NCBI RefSeq assembly: GCF_014648115.1
Contig: NZ_BMQM01000011.1
Location: forward strand, 1 to 64,000
Source of the DNA: Deinococcus seoulensis
GTDB taxonomy: Bacteria; Deinococcota; Deinococci; Deinococcales; Deinococcaceae
DNA length: 64,000 nt
Reading direction: 5' to 3'
In this document: positions 32,730 to 41,718 of the stretch, piece after piece
Layout of the letters: every line of letters starts with the position of its first letter
Numbering within the stretch: position 1 is the stretch's first letter
Made by a program: the position numbers and the translations under genes
The notes under the pieces: generated by a model
Database searches by the model: none
What the model was told of the DNA's origin: nothing
The model's input: the letters and a program-made list of their open reading frames with translations, nothing else

Positions 32730-33208
32730 ATGAAAAAACTTTTCTTGCTTCGGTTCTGGCCCTGAGCGGTTCCGCCTTCGCGGGTGGCGGCAGCATGATG
32801 CCCGCCTCCAACACCATTGCGGGCATCGTCGCGAACGACCCGAACTTCAGCACGCTGCTGGCCGCCGTGCAGGCCGCGGGCCTGACCGACACCCTGAACG
32901 GCCCCGGTCCCTTCACGGTGTTCGCGCCCACCAACGCCGCCTTCGCCAAGATTCCCAAAGCCGACCTGGACGCCCTGCTGAACGACCCCGAGCAACTCAA
33001 GGCGGTGCTGTTGTACCACGTGGTGTCCGGCAAGGTCACGGCCGCGCAGGTCATGAACATGAGTAGCGCCACCACCGTCAACGGCGCGGACGTGAGCGTC
33101 TCGACCAGTGGCGGCAAGGTCATGATCGACGGCGCGACCGTCACCAAGGCGAACGTGATGGCCAGCAACGGCGTGATTCACGTGATCGACACCGTCCTGA
33201 TGCCCTGA
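32730..33208 (+). CDS. Fasciclin-domain secreted protein with frameshifted signal peptide
   Basis: Encodes one FAS1 domain: FSTLLAAVQAAGLTDTLNGPGPFTVFAPTNAAFAKI, later LLYHVVSGKVTA and GVIHVIDTVLMP. Such domains act in cell-surface adhesion. The only good start, ATG at 32730 with GGAGG six bases upstream, is out of frame: after the codons for Met-Lys-Lys an A6 run (32733-32738) leads to a stop at once. One more A would give MKKTFLASVLALSGSAFA, a perfect signal peptide running into the domain. So the gene has an apparent one-base deletion in A6. A -1 slip on the A run, slipped transcription, phase variation or a sequence error could each explain it. The in-frame ATG at 32606 lacks a ribosome-binding site and gives no signal peptide. 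Confidence 0.8.
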
Positions 33209-33236
33209 TACGGACTGCCGGGCGACTGGTCGGGGC
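33208..33236 (+). repeat. Dispersed repeat, copy 7 (fragment)
   Basis: Only ATACGGACTGCCGGGCGACTGG remains recognisable. It is again joined to the TGA stop of the preceding gene. Confidence 0.5.
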
Positions 33237-33333
33237 GCCGCCTGGAGTGACTCTCCGGGCGGCGCTGCTATTCACCCGCCCGCAGCTTTCCTCGACCGAC
33301 GCCCGTCATTCACCCTGCCCCGGAGGTTTCCCC

Positions 33334-34596
33334 TTGCCGACCCTGCCCGTTCCTTCCTTCCGCCGTGCTGCCGGGTCTCTCGGGCGGTTGGCGGCGCTGC
33401 TGTGCCTGACCGGCGTGTCCGGCGCTGCGGCCCTGCCTCCGGGTGCTGCGTCGTCTGCGGGTGCTGCGCTGCCTGCGGGTTCCGGCGTGACGGTCCTGCT
33501 GCGCTGGAGTGTGCCCGAGCCGCGCCTGACCGGCACGCGGCTGGAACGCCCGGTGCTGCACATGTCGGACTCGCTGCCAGTCACGGCCGCCGCCCTGAAC
33601 GCCGCCCGCAGCGGCTCACTGGACGCCCTGCGACCCCAGCTGGGCGCCCTGTACGCGCGGATCGAGGCCAGAACGCCGCGCGACGTGCGGTTCACGCAGG
33701 TGGGCGGGCAGTGGCGCGCGCAGGCCCGCACCGGCTGGCGCGTGGACCGCGAGGCCAGCGAGCGGGCACTCCTGAACGTCCTCGCGGGCGCTGGCAGCGC
33801 AGATTCCGCGCGGGTCACGGCGCCACTGACCGTGAAGTTACAGGCCCCGGCACGCAGTGTCGCCTGGGCGCAGCGGCAGGGGCTCACGTTCCTGGCGACC
33901 GGAACGTCGGGTTTCGCGGGCAGCCCGGACTTCCGGGTGCAGAACATCCGGGTGGGCGCCAGCCGCGTTCACGGGGTGTGGGTCGAGGCGGGCGCGGAAC
34001 TGAACTTCAACGCGCTGGTCGGGCCGGTCACGGCCGCGCAGGGGTTCGCGCCGGGTTACGTCATCTCGGGCGGCACCCTGAGCGTCGAGGACGGCGGCGG
34101 GCTGTGTCAGGTGAGCACCACGGTGTTCCGCGCGGCGTTCCGGGCGGGACTGCCGGTCACGGAACGGCACGCGCACTCGTATCAGGTGGGGTACTACGGC
34201 GCGCCGGGCCTGGACGCCGCCGTGTACGCGCCGTCCAAGAACCTGCGCTGGCGGAACGACACGCGTGGGCCGCTGCTGGTGCAGGCGCAGTGGAACCTGA
34301 ACGCCCGGACGCTCAGCGTGCACCTGTTCGGACGGGACGACGGCCGCCGGGTCAGTATCAGCGCCCCGGCGGTTCGGGACGCGCGGCCCGCGCCGGACCC
34401 GACGTTCCTGCCGGACGCCGCCCTGAAACCCGGTGAGGCGCGGCGCATCGACATGCCCTCGGCAGGCGCGCAGGTCCGCGTGACCCGGCAGGTGAAACTG
34501 CCGGGCGGGCAGGTGCGGCGCGACGAGGTGAACAGCCGTTACCGCGCCTGGGGCGGCGTGTTCGCCGTGCCGCCCGGTGACGAGCGTCTGAACTGA
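33334..34596 (+). CDS. VanW-family secreted protein
   Basis: A 420-residue exported protein. The start is TTG with GGAGG seven bases upstream; the signal peptide follows (RLAALLCLTGVSGAAAL). The N-terminal half resembles the peptidoglycan-binding-4-like region preceding many VanW domains. The VanW core is clear: FNALVGPVTAAQGFAPG, GGGLCQVSTTVFRAAF, HAHSYQVGYYGAPGLDAAVYAP and NLRWRNDTRGPLLVQA. The tail has a small beta-rich domain. Members are linked to cell-wall or exopolysaccharide functions, but the biochemical role is not established. Confidence 0.88.
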   Translation: MPTLPVPSFRRAAGSLGRLAALLCLTGVSGAAALPPGAASSAGAALPAGSGVTVLLRWSVPEPRLTGTRLERPVLHMSDSLPVTAAALNAARSGSLDALRPQLGALYARIEARTPRDVRFTQVGGQWRAQARTGWRVDREASERALLNVLAGAGSADSARVTAPLTVKLQAPARSVAWAQRQGLTFLATGTSGFAGSPDFRVQNIRVGASRVHGVWVEAGAELNFNALVGPVTAAQGFAPGYVISGGTLSVEDGGGLCQVSTTVFRAAFRAGLPVTERHAHSYQVGYYGAPGLDAAVYAPSKNLRWRNDTRGPLLVQAQWNLNARTLSVHLFGRDDGRRVSISAPAVRDARPAPDPTFLPDAALKPGEARRIDMPSAGAQVRVTRQVKLPGGQVRRDEVNSRYRAWGGVFAVPPGDERLN

Positions 34597-34624
34597 ACGC
34601 TGGCGCCTGCGGTGCCTGCCGACT

Positions 34625-34697
34625 AAGTAGGTTGAAGCTACCATTGCGAGATTCCGGGAAAGCGCCGGAATCTCTCCATTCCCGCTTCAACCTACTT
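34625..34697. terminator. Nested long hairpin between convergent genes
   Basis: Outer 14-bp stem AAGTAGGTTGAAGC (34625-34638) with GCTTCAACCTACTT (34684-34697); inner 10-bp stem GAGATTCCGG (34648-34657) with CCGGAATCTC (34665-34674). Both stems are perfect. It is followed by CGCGCTCCGCGCGG and a TTTATCT-AA-AGATAAA palindrome. It may be a bidirectional terminator or a small mobile palindrome. Confidence 0.6.
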
Positions 34698-34748
34698 CTT
34701 CTGCTACGCGCTCCGCGCGGTTTATCTAAAAGATAAAACGCAGTGTAC

Positions 34749-35624
34749 TTAGTCTGCCGGGAGGTTGCCTGCGGGGTCGTCCTGCACGCCCAGGGTGCGG
34801 GCGAGTTGCTGCGCGAGTTCGAAGGAGCGCGGGTCGGTGAATCCGGCCTCGGTCTGCGTGAGCGGAAAGTCCCGCAGGCTGGCGCGGCGGATCTGGGCAG
34901 GCCCGATGAACGGCAGGTTCGCGTGCTGGCACACCCGGAAGATGGCGAGGCGCAGGTCGTCCTGCGTGCGGTACGGGAACACGTGCGTGTCGTCCTGCAC
35001 GTGCAGCGGGCCGCCCTGCGCGGCCAGGAGCGGTTCGAGGGCGCGGGTGCTGTGCTCGTCGAGGGTGCTGGCGGTGCGGCGGCGCAACAGGCGGGCGCGC
35101 GGGTGGTCGTACATGCCCCAGCGCAGCGACAGGATTTCCGTGACCTGCAGGGCGTGGCGGTACATCAGGGTCAGGGCGGCGTGCAGGTGCGGGTCGGTGG
35201 CGTTCAGCAGCAGGCGCGTCAGGGTGTCGCGGTGGGGGAGGGCGTCGCGGGCGTGTTCGGCGGGGGGTGTCTGGAAGTCGGTCAGGGGGTCTACGGTGAT
35301 CAGGCCTGCGCGGCGCAGGGTGGTGTACAGGCCGCGCAGGGTGCTGGTGCGGGCGATGATGGTGTTGTTGCTGGCGACGCCGCCGCGTGCGTTGCTCAGC
35401 AGGGGCGTGCGCAGCCACGCGTGGTAGTCGGCGGGTGGGTGCAGCAGGTTGATGTGGTCGCGCGCGGCGTGTTCGAGGATGGGTTTGAGGTTCGCGCGGG
35501 TCTGCGGGACGGGCCGGGTGAGGTTCCCGCTGGCCTGGAGGGCGGCGACGATGCCGTCGAGGTCGTGGGCGGTGAGGGCGCGGGTGAGTTTGAGTGCGAG
35601 TTCGTCCGGGTGGGGGGTGGGCAT
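34749..35624 (-). CDS. Tyrosine-recombinase-like protein, probably catalytically degenerate
   Basis: A 291-residue protein with the two-domain plan of phage-integrase-type recombinases: a SAM-like core-binding region (about residues 20-115, NTIIARTSTLRGLYTTLRRAGLI) and a C-terminal catalytic-like domain (TLMYRHALQVTEILSLRWGMYD). The position of the first catalytic Arg (usually LRxxEL) is Gln here. No HxLR box and no nucleophile-type Tyr segment can be found near the C-terminus. It probably binds DNA without recombining it. GGAGG lies seven bases before the chosen ATG. No attachment sites or mobile genes surround it. Confidence 0.6.
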   Translation of the reverse strand: MPTPHPDELALKLTRALTAHDLDGIVAALQASGNLTRPVPQTRANLKPILEHAARDHINLLHPPADYHAWLRTPLLSNARGGVASNNTIIARTSTLRGLYTTLRRAGLITVDPLTDFQTPPAEHARDALPHRDTLTRLLLNATDPHLHAALTLMYRHALQVTEILSLRWGMYDHPRARLLRRRTASTLDEHSTRALEPLLAAQGGPLHVQDDTHVFPYRTQDDLRLAIFRVCQHANLPFIGPAQIRRASLRDFPLTQTEAGFTDPRSFELAQQLARTLGVQDDPAGNLPAD

Positions 35625-36031
35625 GTGGACCTCCGGCGAGTGTCTGTGGGCAGGGGGATATTTACGTGTATATGATAACAGAAATCCTGGAGTGGACCCC
35701 AGAGTGGAACGCCGCACACCTCTGTTACCGGTGTCCCCTACTGCCTTCATGCCCCGCCTGCGCCCCTGCCCAGGCGCCGTGTTGTGTTCCTTCCGGGTTC
35801 CTTCCGGGCGGGTCGGTTGCGTGGGTGAACTGGACTGCGGTGGGGGAGACTGTGTTTTTGCGCGCGGATAGGGCATGATGGGGGGATGACTGGTCGCCGT
35901 GGGCGGCCGGGCTCCGAGTTGTTCTTCGCCGGGATGTCTGGTCTGTCCGCCTGGACGGACGTGTGACGGCGCCCCTTTAATTCAAGCTGCGTTTCGCGGC
36001 GCGCCCTGTGTGGGCGTCGACAGGATGTTTC
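35625..36031. other. Divergent intergenic region and long leader of the helicase gene
   Basis: About 400 bases. The right part holds a possible -10 box CATGAT (35874-35879) with an ATG six bases on, opening a 26-codon ORF at 35886-35966 (MTGRRGRPGSELFFAG...). No good -35 box. A hairpin GTCCG-N6-CGGAC lies inside that ORF near 35945. A long leader is common for cold-regulated DEAD-box genes, but nothing here proves it. Confidence 0.45.
35662..35678 (-). promoter_or_regulatory. Weak RDRM-like 17-base element upstream of the recombinase-like gene
   Basis: TTACGT-GTATA-TGATAA has the size of the radiation/desiccation response motif (TTATGTCATTGACATAA class). The left half fits and the right half matches only partly. 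It lies about 40 bases before the start codon. Confidence 0.25.
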
Positions 36032-37555
36032 ATGACCCGAATTCAGGATAGGCCCCGGCGCACGCCGGTTGATTCTTCGTCTGCCAGCTCTGCTCACCCT
36101 TCTTCCGGCGCCGCTCCGGTGCGTGACTGGCGCGCCCTGCTGGGCGACCGCACGCCCACGCCCGTTCAGGCGGGCGCGATTCCGGCGCTGCTGTCGGGCC
36201 GTGACGTGATCACCACGGCCCGCACGGGCAGCGGCAAGACGCTGGCGTTCCTGATTCCGGCGGCGGCGCGGGGCGTCGGCATGAGCGCCGTGCGTGGCAT
36301 GCGTCCCGAGGTGCTGGTCATCACGCCGACCCGCGAGCTGGCCGTGCAGATCCGTGACGTGGCGCGCGAACTGGGCATGACGGCCGGGCGTATCACGGGC
36401 GGCATCACGCCCGGTCAGACACGCAGCGAGGCGACCGGCAAGGGCCTGATCTCGGGCACGCCGGGCCGCCTGAAGGACCTGATCAACCGGAACGAACTCA
36501 GTCTCGCGGGCCTGCGTTACGTGGTGCTGGACGAGGCGGACGAATTGCTGTCCCTGGGCTTCCTGCGGGACGTGGGCGACATCCTGCGGGCCGCGCAGCA
36601 GCAGAGTTCCGCGCACGGGCACCTGCAGGTGGCGATGGCCTCGGCGACGTTCCCGGCCGAGATTCGCGCGGTCGCGGAGCGGTTCATGGTGAACCCGGAA
36701 CGTATCGACATCGCCCCGGCCCGCTCGGACGACGCCGCCGCGAACGCTGCGGACGTGCTGGGCGGCGCGACCGGCGCGACCCACCTGCTCGTGAACACCA
36801 CCCGCGATCAGGTGCTGGACGTGGCGGCCGCGCAGGCCCGCGAGGCGCTGCGTGAACCGGGCGGCTGCGTCGTGATCTTCAGCCGAACCAAGTCCCTGGT
36901 GAAACGCCGCGCCGAGAAACTGAACGAGATGCTGAGCGGCGAGATCGTCAGCCCGCTCGAAGGCAACATGGATCAGAAGAAACGCGAGCGGACCATGGCG
37001 AACCTGCGTGAAGGCAAGTCCCGCGTGCTGATCGCGACCGACATTGCCGGGCGCGGCATCGACCTGCCGGAGGTGCGGCTGGTGATTCACATGGATATCG
37101 CCTCGACCGCCGAGGATCACGTGCACCGTTCGGGCCGTACCGCGCGCGCCGGGCGTCCCGGCACGAACCTGGTGCTGCTGATTCCCGAGCAGCGCGGCCT
37201 GTGGCAGAACGTGCGCCGCAAACTGCCGGGCGCGCTGCACCCGCCGCTGACGCGCGAGGAAAGCCAGATCGACAAGGACATTCAGGAGAAACAGGGTCAG
37301 GGCCGTGGTCAGCAGGGACCCGGCGGTGGCCGTCAGGGTCAGCCGCACGGTCAGGCAGGACAGGGTCAGTCCCGTGCCGGCGCAGGCCAGAGCGGCAGCC
37401 ACAGTGCTGGCAGCCACGGTGGCGGTCATGGCGGCGGGCGAGGCAGCCAGGGTGACCGTCCGCGCGGCGGGCAGGGACGGGGCGAGGGTACGGCCGGGAC
37501 CGGCGCGGGCCGCGTGGGTCCCCAGCGTCCCCGTGGGCGCGGCGGCCGCCGCTGA
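36032..37555 (+). CDS. DEAD-box ATP-dependent RNA helicase
   Basis: A 507-residue helicase with motifs in order: Q-motif-like PTPVQAGAIP, motif I ARTGSGKT (about residue 62), Ia PTRELA, Ib-region SGTPGRL, II LDEADEL, III SATFP, IV IFSRTKS, V ATDIAGRGIDLP and VI HRSGRTARAG. Motif II reads DEAD. The last 90 residues are a low-complexity Gly/Gln/Arg/Ser/His tail of RGG type that likely binds RNA. Start chosen at the ATG at 36032 with AGGA upstream. A strong hairpin follows the stop. Confidence 0.93.
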   Translation: MTRIQDRPRRTPVDSSSASSAHPSSGAAPVRDWRALLGDRTPTPVQAGAIPALLSGRDVITTARTGSGKTLAFLIPAAARGVGMSAVRGMRPEVLVITPTRELAVQIRDVARELGMTAGRITGGITPGQTRSEATGKGLISGTPGRLKDLINRNELSLAGLRYVVLDEADELLSLGFLRDVGDILRAAQQQSSAHGHLQVAMASATFPAEIRAVAERFMVNPERIDIAPARSDDAAANAADVLGGATGATHLLVNTTRDQVLDVAAAQAREALREPGGCVVIFSRTKSLVKRRAEKLNEMLSGEIVSPLEGNMDQKKRERTMANLREGKSRVLIATDIAGRGIDLPEVRLVIHMDIASTAEDHVHRSGRTARAGRPGTNLVLLIPEQRGLWQNVRRKLPGALHPPLTREESQIDKDIQEKQGQGRGQQGPGGGRQGQPHGQAGQGQSRAGAGQSGSHSAGSHGGGHGGGRGSQGDRPRGGQGRGEGTAGTGAGRVGPQRPRGRGGRR

Positions 37556-37609
37556 AGCCGACCGAATGACGTGACCGGCAGGCCAGGGGTCGTTGGCCGG
37601 CCGGGTGGA

Positions 37610-37643
37610 CTGGGGGTGCAGGGAGTGATTCCTGCACCCCCAG
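37610..37643 (+). terminator. Terminator hairpin after the DEAD-box helicase
   Basis: Perfect 13-bp stem CTGGGGGTGCAGG (37610-37622) with CCTGCACCCCCAG (37631-37643), 8-base loop; no T-tract. Confidence 0.75.
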
Positions 37644-37946
37644 CCCGTTGCACTCCTGGCGGGGGTATCGCAGGGCAGGCAATTACCCAGGAATTCCTAT
37701 TTTTTCTGTCCTGCACGCATAAAACAGATCGGGTGCACAGAATCGCCGTCAGGACCCCGCCCGGCGCGACCGAAGGGCGTAGGAAGGGGGATCTTCTTCC
37801 TGGCGGTTTCACACTAATCCGTCTTGGTTTGAAACATGAAGATTTCAGGTCCGGACATCCCACCAGCGGGGGCATGAAGGCCCGTGTGGAGTTTGCCGCG
37901 CCCACCCCCACCCACGGGGGGGTAGGATGAGGGTCAGTTACCTCCC
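37644..37946. other. Intergenic region before the HD-GYP gene
   Basis: About 300 bases without a convincing gene. TAGGAT at 37923-37928 is a likely -10 box giving a leader of about a dozen bases for the HD-GYP gene. An open frame across it has no ribosome-binding site or recognisable domain. Confidence 0.5.
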
Positions 37947-39983
37947 ATGACCCTGACCCCCCCGCTTGACAGTGAATCCCTGCTGCTGAACGCCACCCGG
38001 CAACTGCTGGCGCTGGGCAGCGCCGCCGAACTGTGCCGGGAAGGCCTGCGCTTCATGGCGCGCGAACTGAACGCCGACCTGGGCATGTTGCACCTCGCCG
38101 TGACGGACACGGACTTCCGGCTGGTCGAGCAGGTCGGTGATCACCCGCTGCTGCACCGGCACCAGGTGCAGATCATGGAGCCCGGCTGGGTGACGCTGCT
38201 CACGGCCGGAACCTGGATCAGTTCGCCCGTCCCGTCCCCGGACTGGACCGGGCCGGACGAACGTAATTACGTGCACCTGGGCGCGCGGCACCTCGTGAAC
38301 TTCGGGCTGTACAGCGGGCAGCGGCTGATCGGAACCGTGAACCTGCTGTTCAACCGGCCGCGCGCCGACCTGAACGAACTGCGGGTGCTGGGCACCATCG
38401 GGGCGCTGTGGGGCACGCTGCTGGAACGACTGGAGACCGAGGCGACCCTGAGAACGCGGGAGGCGATGCTGCGGACCGTGACGGACCAGGGCACGGACCT
38501 CGTGACGGTCGTCCGGCCGGACGGACGGATCCTGTACCAGAGCCGGGGTGGGCCGGTCCTGCTGGGCCGCTCGGCCGAGGGTATGCACGGCAGGAACGCG
38601 CTTGAGGGCATCCACCCGGATGACCTGAGTGCCGCGCAGCGTGCGCTGGCTGAACTGGCTGCCACGCCGGACGCGACGTGCACGCTGACGTACCGGGTGA
38701 CGCACCGTTCGGGCGGCGTGGTGTGGCTGGAATCGCACGGCCGGAACCTGCTGGACGAACCGGCGGTGGGGGGACTGGTCGTGCACTCGCGGGACGTGAC
38801 GGCGCAGGTGGCGTCCAAGCGGTCACTGGAACGGCGGGTGCAGGAGCTGACCCTGATGCACGCCACGAGCCTGCAACTTCAGGAGGCGCGCAGCGTGCAG
38901 GAGATCGCCTCGCGGGTGGTGCGGCTGATCGAGGGACGGCTGGGGCATCCGTTCGTGTGGCTGGCGGAACGGGTCGGGGATGCGCTGATCATGCGGGCCA
39001 GTGACCGCCGCCGCGAATCCACGCTGCTGGACGCCGCGCACTCGCTGCCGGTCGATCAGGGCCTGTGCGGCGCGAGCGTCCGCACCGGGCAGACCCTGAT
39101 GGTCGGTGACGTCACGCAGGACGCGCGCTACTCGGGAATCGGGCATGAGGTCCGCAGCGAACTGGTCACCCCGATCCGCGTGGCGGGACGCGTGTGGGGC
39201 GTGCTGAACGTGGAAAGCCCGCAGCTGAACGCCTTTGGCGACGAGGACCGGCAGGCGCTGGAGACCGTGGCCGCGCAGACGGGCGCCGCCCTGGCGAACG
39301 TGCTGCTGCTCGCGGACCTGCGTGACAGCCGCGACGCCCTGAGCAGCGCCTACGAGCGGACCATCGAGGGCTGGGCGCGCGCCCTGGATTTCAGGGACCG
39401 GGAGACCGAGGGGCACAGCCAGCGGGTGACGGAACTCACGGTGGCGCTCGCGCGGCGCATGGGCGTCCCGCCGGACGAACTGGTGCACGTGCGGCGCGGC
39501 GCGCTGCTGCACGACATCGGCAAGATGGGCATTCCGGACTCGATTCTGCTCAAGCCGGGGCAGCTGGACGAGAACGAATGGCGGGTCATGCGCCGGCACC
39601 CGGACATGGCGCTGGAACTGCTGGAACCCATCGAGTTCCTGCGCCCGGCGCTGGACATTCCGCACGCGCACCACGAGAAATGGAACGGCGCCGGGTACCC
39701 GCGCGGCCTGAAAGGCGAGCAGATTCCGCTGTCCGCGCGGATCTTCGCAGTGATCGACGTGTGGGACGCCCTGCGGCACGACCGGCCGTACCGTCCGGCG
39801 TGGGATGAGGCGCGGGCGCGGGCGCTGATCGAGGCGGAGTCCGGCGTGCACTTCGATCCGCAGGTGGCGCGCGCGTTCCTGGACTGGCTGACCGAGGCGG
39901 GCGCAGGCGCGGACCTGAACGCCATGCTGCGCGCCGTTCCGGCAGGCAGCGCGGACGCGGCACCCGTGACGGACCGTGGCTGA
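37947..39983 (+). CDS. GAF-PAS-GAF-HD-GYP cyclic di-GMP phosphodiesterase
   Basis: A 678-residue soluble signalling protein. It reads N-terminal GAF (about residues 10-155), PAS (about 170-290, VRPDGRILYQSRGGPVLLGRS), GAF (about 315-460, LCGASVRTGQTLMVGDVTQDARY) and HD-GYP (about 480-665). The metal site is H522-D523 (LLHDIGKMG), the GYP is at 583-585 (NGAGYPRG), and the HD-GYP-specific HAHHEKWNGAGYP and DVWDALRHDRPYR segments are intact. It should hydrolyse cyclic di-GMP. The stop lies eight bases inside the next gene, a cyclase, so opposing activities are co-expressed. Confidence 0.93.
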   Translation: MTLTPPLDSESLLLNATRQLLALGSAAELCREGLRFMARELNADLGMLHLAVTDTDFRLVEQVGDHPLLHRHQVQIMEPGWVTLLTAGTWISSPVPSPDWTGPDERNYVHLGARHLVNFGLYSGQRLIGTVNLLFNRPRADLNELRVLGTIGALWGTLLERLETEATLRTREAMLRTVTDQGTDLVTVVRPDGRILYQSRGGPVLLGRSAEGMHGRNALEGIHPDDLSAAQRALAELAATPDATCTLTYRVTHRSGGVVWLESHGRNLLDEPAVGGLVVHSRDVTAQVASKRSLERRVQELTLMHATSLQLQEARSVQEIASRVVRLIEGRLGHPFVWLAERVGDALIMRASDRRRESTLLDAAHSLPVDQGLCGASVRTGQTLMVGDVTQDARYSGIGHEVRSELVTPIRVAGRVWGVLNVESPQLNAFGDEDRQALETVAAQTGAALANVLLLADLRDSRDALSSAYERTIEGWARALDFRDRETEGHSQRVTELTVALARRMGVPPDELVHVRRGALLHDIGKMGIPDSILLKPGQLDENEWRVMRRHPDMALELLEPIEFLRPALDIPHAHHEKWNGAGYPRGLKGEQIPLSARIFAVIDVWDALRHDRPYRPAWDEARARALIEAESGVHFDPQVARAFLDWLTEAGAGADLNAMLRAVPAGSADAAPVTDRG

Positions 39984-41586
39984 TTTCACGTCGCATAAGC
40001 CGGGCGCGGCCGCTCCCGCGCCACACGAACTGACGGACGCTCAGGTTCTGCAACTGGAATTGCAGGAACTCCAGACGGTGATCGCGTCGGAACTGGACCC
40101 GCTGGCCCTGACGCGCCTGCACCGGGACGCGGCGTACGTGGCGATGGACCTGGGCGACCCGACGCTGGCCATGACGCACGCCGTGACGGGCCTGGACCTC
40201 GCGCGGTCGCTGGGTGACCTGGGTGTCCGGGCGCGGGCGCACGTGACGGTCGCGCTGGTGATGCTCGACGTGTACGACGACCTGGGCGCCTGGGAGCACT
40301 TCCGGGAGGCGGACGCACTGGCCAGCGCGGCGGGCGAGGCGCGGGACGTGGCGCTGGTGGCCGTGAACGCCTCGCACTACGAACTGGAACGCGGCCGGGA
40401 CCGCGAGGCGACCCTGCGCCTGCTTGACCTGCTGGACTCGCCGTTCGCGCGGGGACTGGCCCTGCCCGGCGTCTCCGCGCCGCACACGCTGGAAGCGTCG
40501 TTTCATATCAATCTGGTGAAGGCCGCGGCGCGCGGCACGCGGCTGGGCCTGCTGGACGCGGCGCAGGTCGCGCGGGCCGCCGGACCGCTGAAGGCGTCCG
40601 TGGCGGCGTTGCGGGCGTACCGGGAGCATCCGGACCGCCTGCCCGGTCTGCGCTGGCGGCCGGAGGTGCTGGACTCGCTGACCGAGTGGGAATGGAGTCA
40701 GGGGAACCACGCGGCCGCGAACCGGCTGGCAGACGAACGGGTGCAACTCTCGGAGGAGAGCGGCAGTCCTCACGTGCTGGGGCGCGCGCTGCTGGACCGC
40801 AGCCTGCTGCGCGGCGCACTCGGGCACGACGCGGACGCCTTTCAGGACGCCGCCAGGGCCGTGGATGCCTTTCAGGACGCCGGGCAGGACCTGCTGGTCA
40901 CGCAGGCCATGCAGGCGCAGGCGGACGCCCGCGCGCGCCTCGGGGAGTACCGGGAGGCGTTCGGCGTGCAGCGCGCCCTGACCAGGCAACTGGAAACGCT
41001 GTACCGCGCGTACTTCCAGCAGGGCGCGCAGTTACGGCAGATCGAACGGCAGGTCAGTGAGGCCGAGGTCCGCGCCGCCGCCTTCGCAGAAGCGGCGCTG
41101 CGTGACCCGCTGACGGGCGCGCCGAACCGCACGGCCGCCATGCAGCGCCTAGAACAGTTGCAGGAACGCGCGAACCTGGGGCAGCCGAGCGCACTGGCAC
41201 TGCTGGACATCGATCATTTCAAACGCGTGAACGACCGGTACGGGCACGCGACAGGGGACGCGGTCCTCTCGCGGGTCGTGCAGATCCTCACGGCCGAGAT
41301 CCGCGAGCAGGACTGCCTGGCCCGTTTCGGCGGAGAGGAATTCCTGCTGATCCTGGCCGGCACGCCGTTCCCGGTGGCGCGGCAGGTCTGCGACCGCCTG
41401 TGCCGCGCGCTGGCAGGTCACGACTGGTCGGACGTGGAACCGGACCTGCACGTGACCGCCAGTTTTGGCCTGGCGTCCCTGCAGGCCGGGCGGGACCTGC
41501 GGTTGGTCCTGAAAGCGGCCGACAGCGCCATGTACGAGGCCAAGGCCGCCGGGCGCAACACCGTCCGCGAAGCTCCGGAACACTGA
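39976..41586 (+). CDS. TPR-like diguanylate cyclase
   Basis: A 536-residue protein with an alpha-helical repeat N-terminus of TPR type (about residues 25-360), a short coiled coil and a GGDEF domain. The active site FGGEEF (452-456) is preceded by the inhibitory RxxD (REQD). DPLTGAPNRTA, DIDHFKRVNDRYGHATGD and ADSAMYEAKAAGRN complete the fold. GTG start, overlapping the HD-GYP gene by eight bases, so translation is coupled. Confidence 0.92.
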   Translation: MADFTSHKPGAAAPAPHELTDAQVLQLELQELQTVIASELDPLALTRLHRDAAYVAMDLGDPTLAMTHAVTGLDLARSLGDLGVRARAHVTVALVMLDVYDDLGAWEHFREADALASAAGEARDVALVAVNASHYELERGRDREATLRLLDLLDSPFARGLALPGVSAPHTLEASFHINLVKAAARGTRLGLLDAAQVARAAGPLKASVAALRAYREHPDRLPGLRWRPEVLDSLTEWEWSQGNHAAANRLADERVQLSEESGSPHVLGRALLDRSLLRGALGHDADAFQDAARAVDAFQDAGQDLLVTQAMQAQADARARLGEYREAFGVQRALTRQLETLYRAYFQQGAQLRQIERQVSEAEVRAAAFAEAALRDPLTGAPNRTAAMQRLEQLQERANLGQPSALALLDIDHFKRVNDRYGHATGDAVLSRVVQILTAEIREQDCLARFGGEEFLLILAGTPFPVARQVCDRLCRALAGHDWSDVEPDLHVTASFGLASLQAGRDLRLVLKAADSAMYEAKAAGRNTVREAPEH

Positions 41587-41650
41587 AGCCCCGGAGCACT
41601 GTTCGTGGGGTCGGTGTTGCTGAGTCTGGTCTTCCCTGCCGCGCAGTGCA

Positions 41651-41665
41651 GTCGGAGTCCGTATG
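41651..41665 (-). repeat. Dispersed repeat, copy 8 (end fragment)
   Basis: GTCGGAGTCCGTATG is the end box of the dispersed repeat, with no further element recognisable. Confidence 0.5.
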
Positions 41666-41718
41666 AACCGTCTGCTGGACTGGCATCGGCAGGTGCGTCT
41701 GCCTGTACCATGAAGGTG

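Noticed and set aside
34749..35624. Integrase marking a prophage or integrative element
   Set aside because: No other mobile genes, no attachment repeats and no composition change around it; catalytic residues seem lost.
37571..37930. 119-codon frame between the helicase and the HD-GYP gene
   Set aside because: It runs through the terminator hairpin, has no ribosome-binding site and no recognisable domain.
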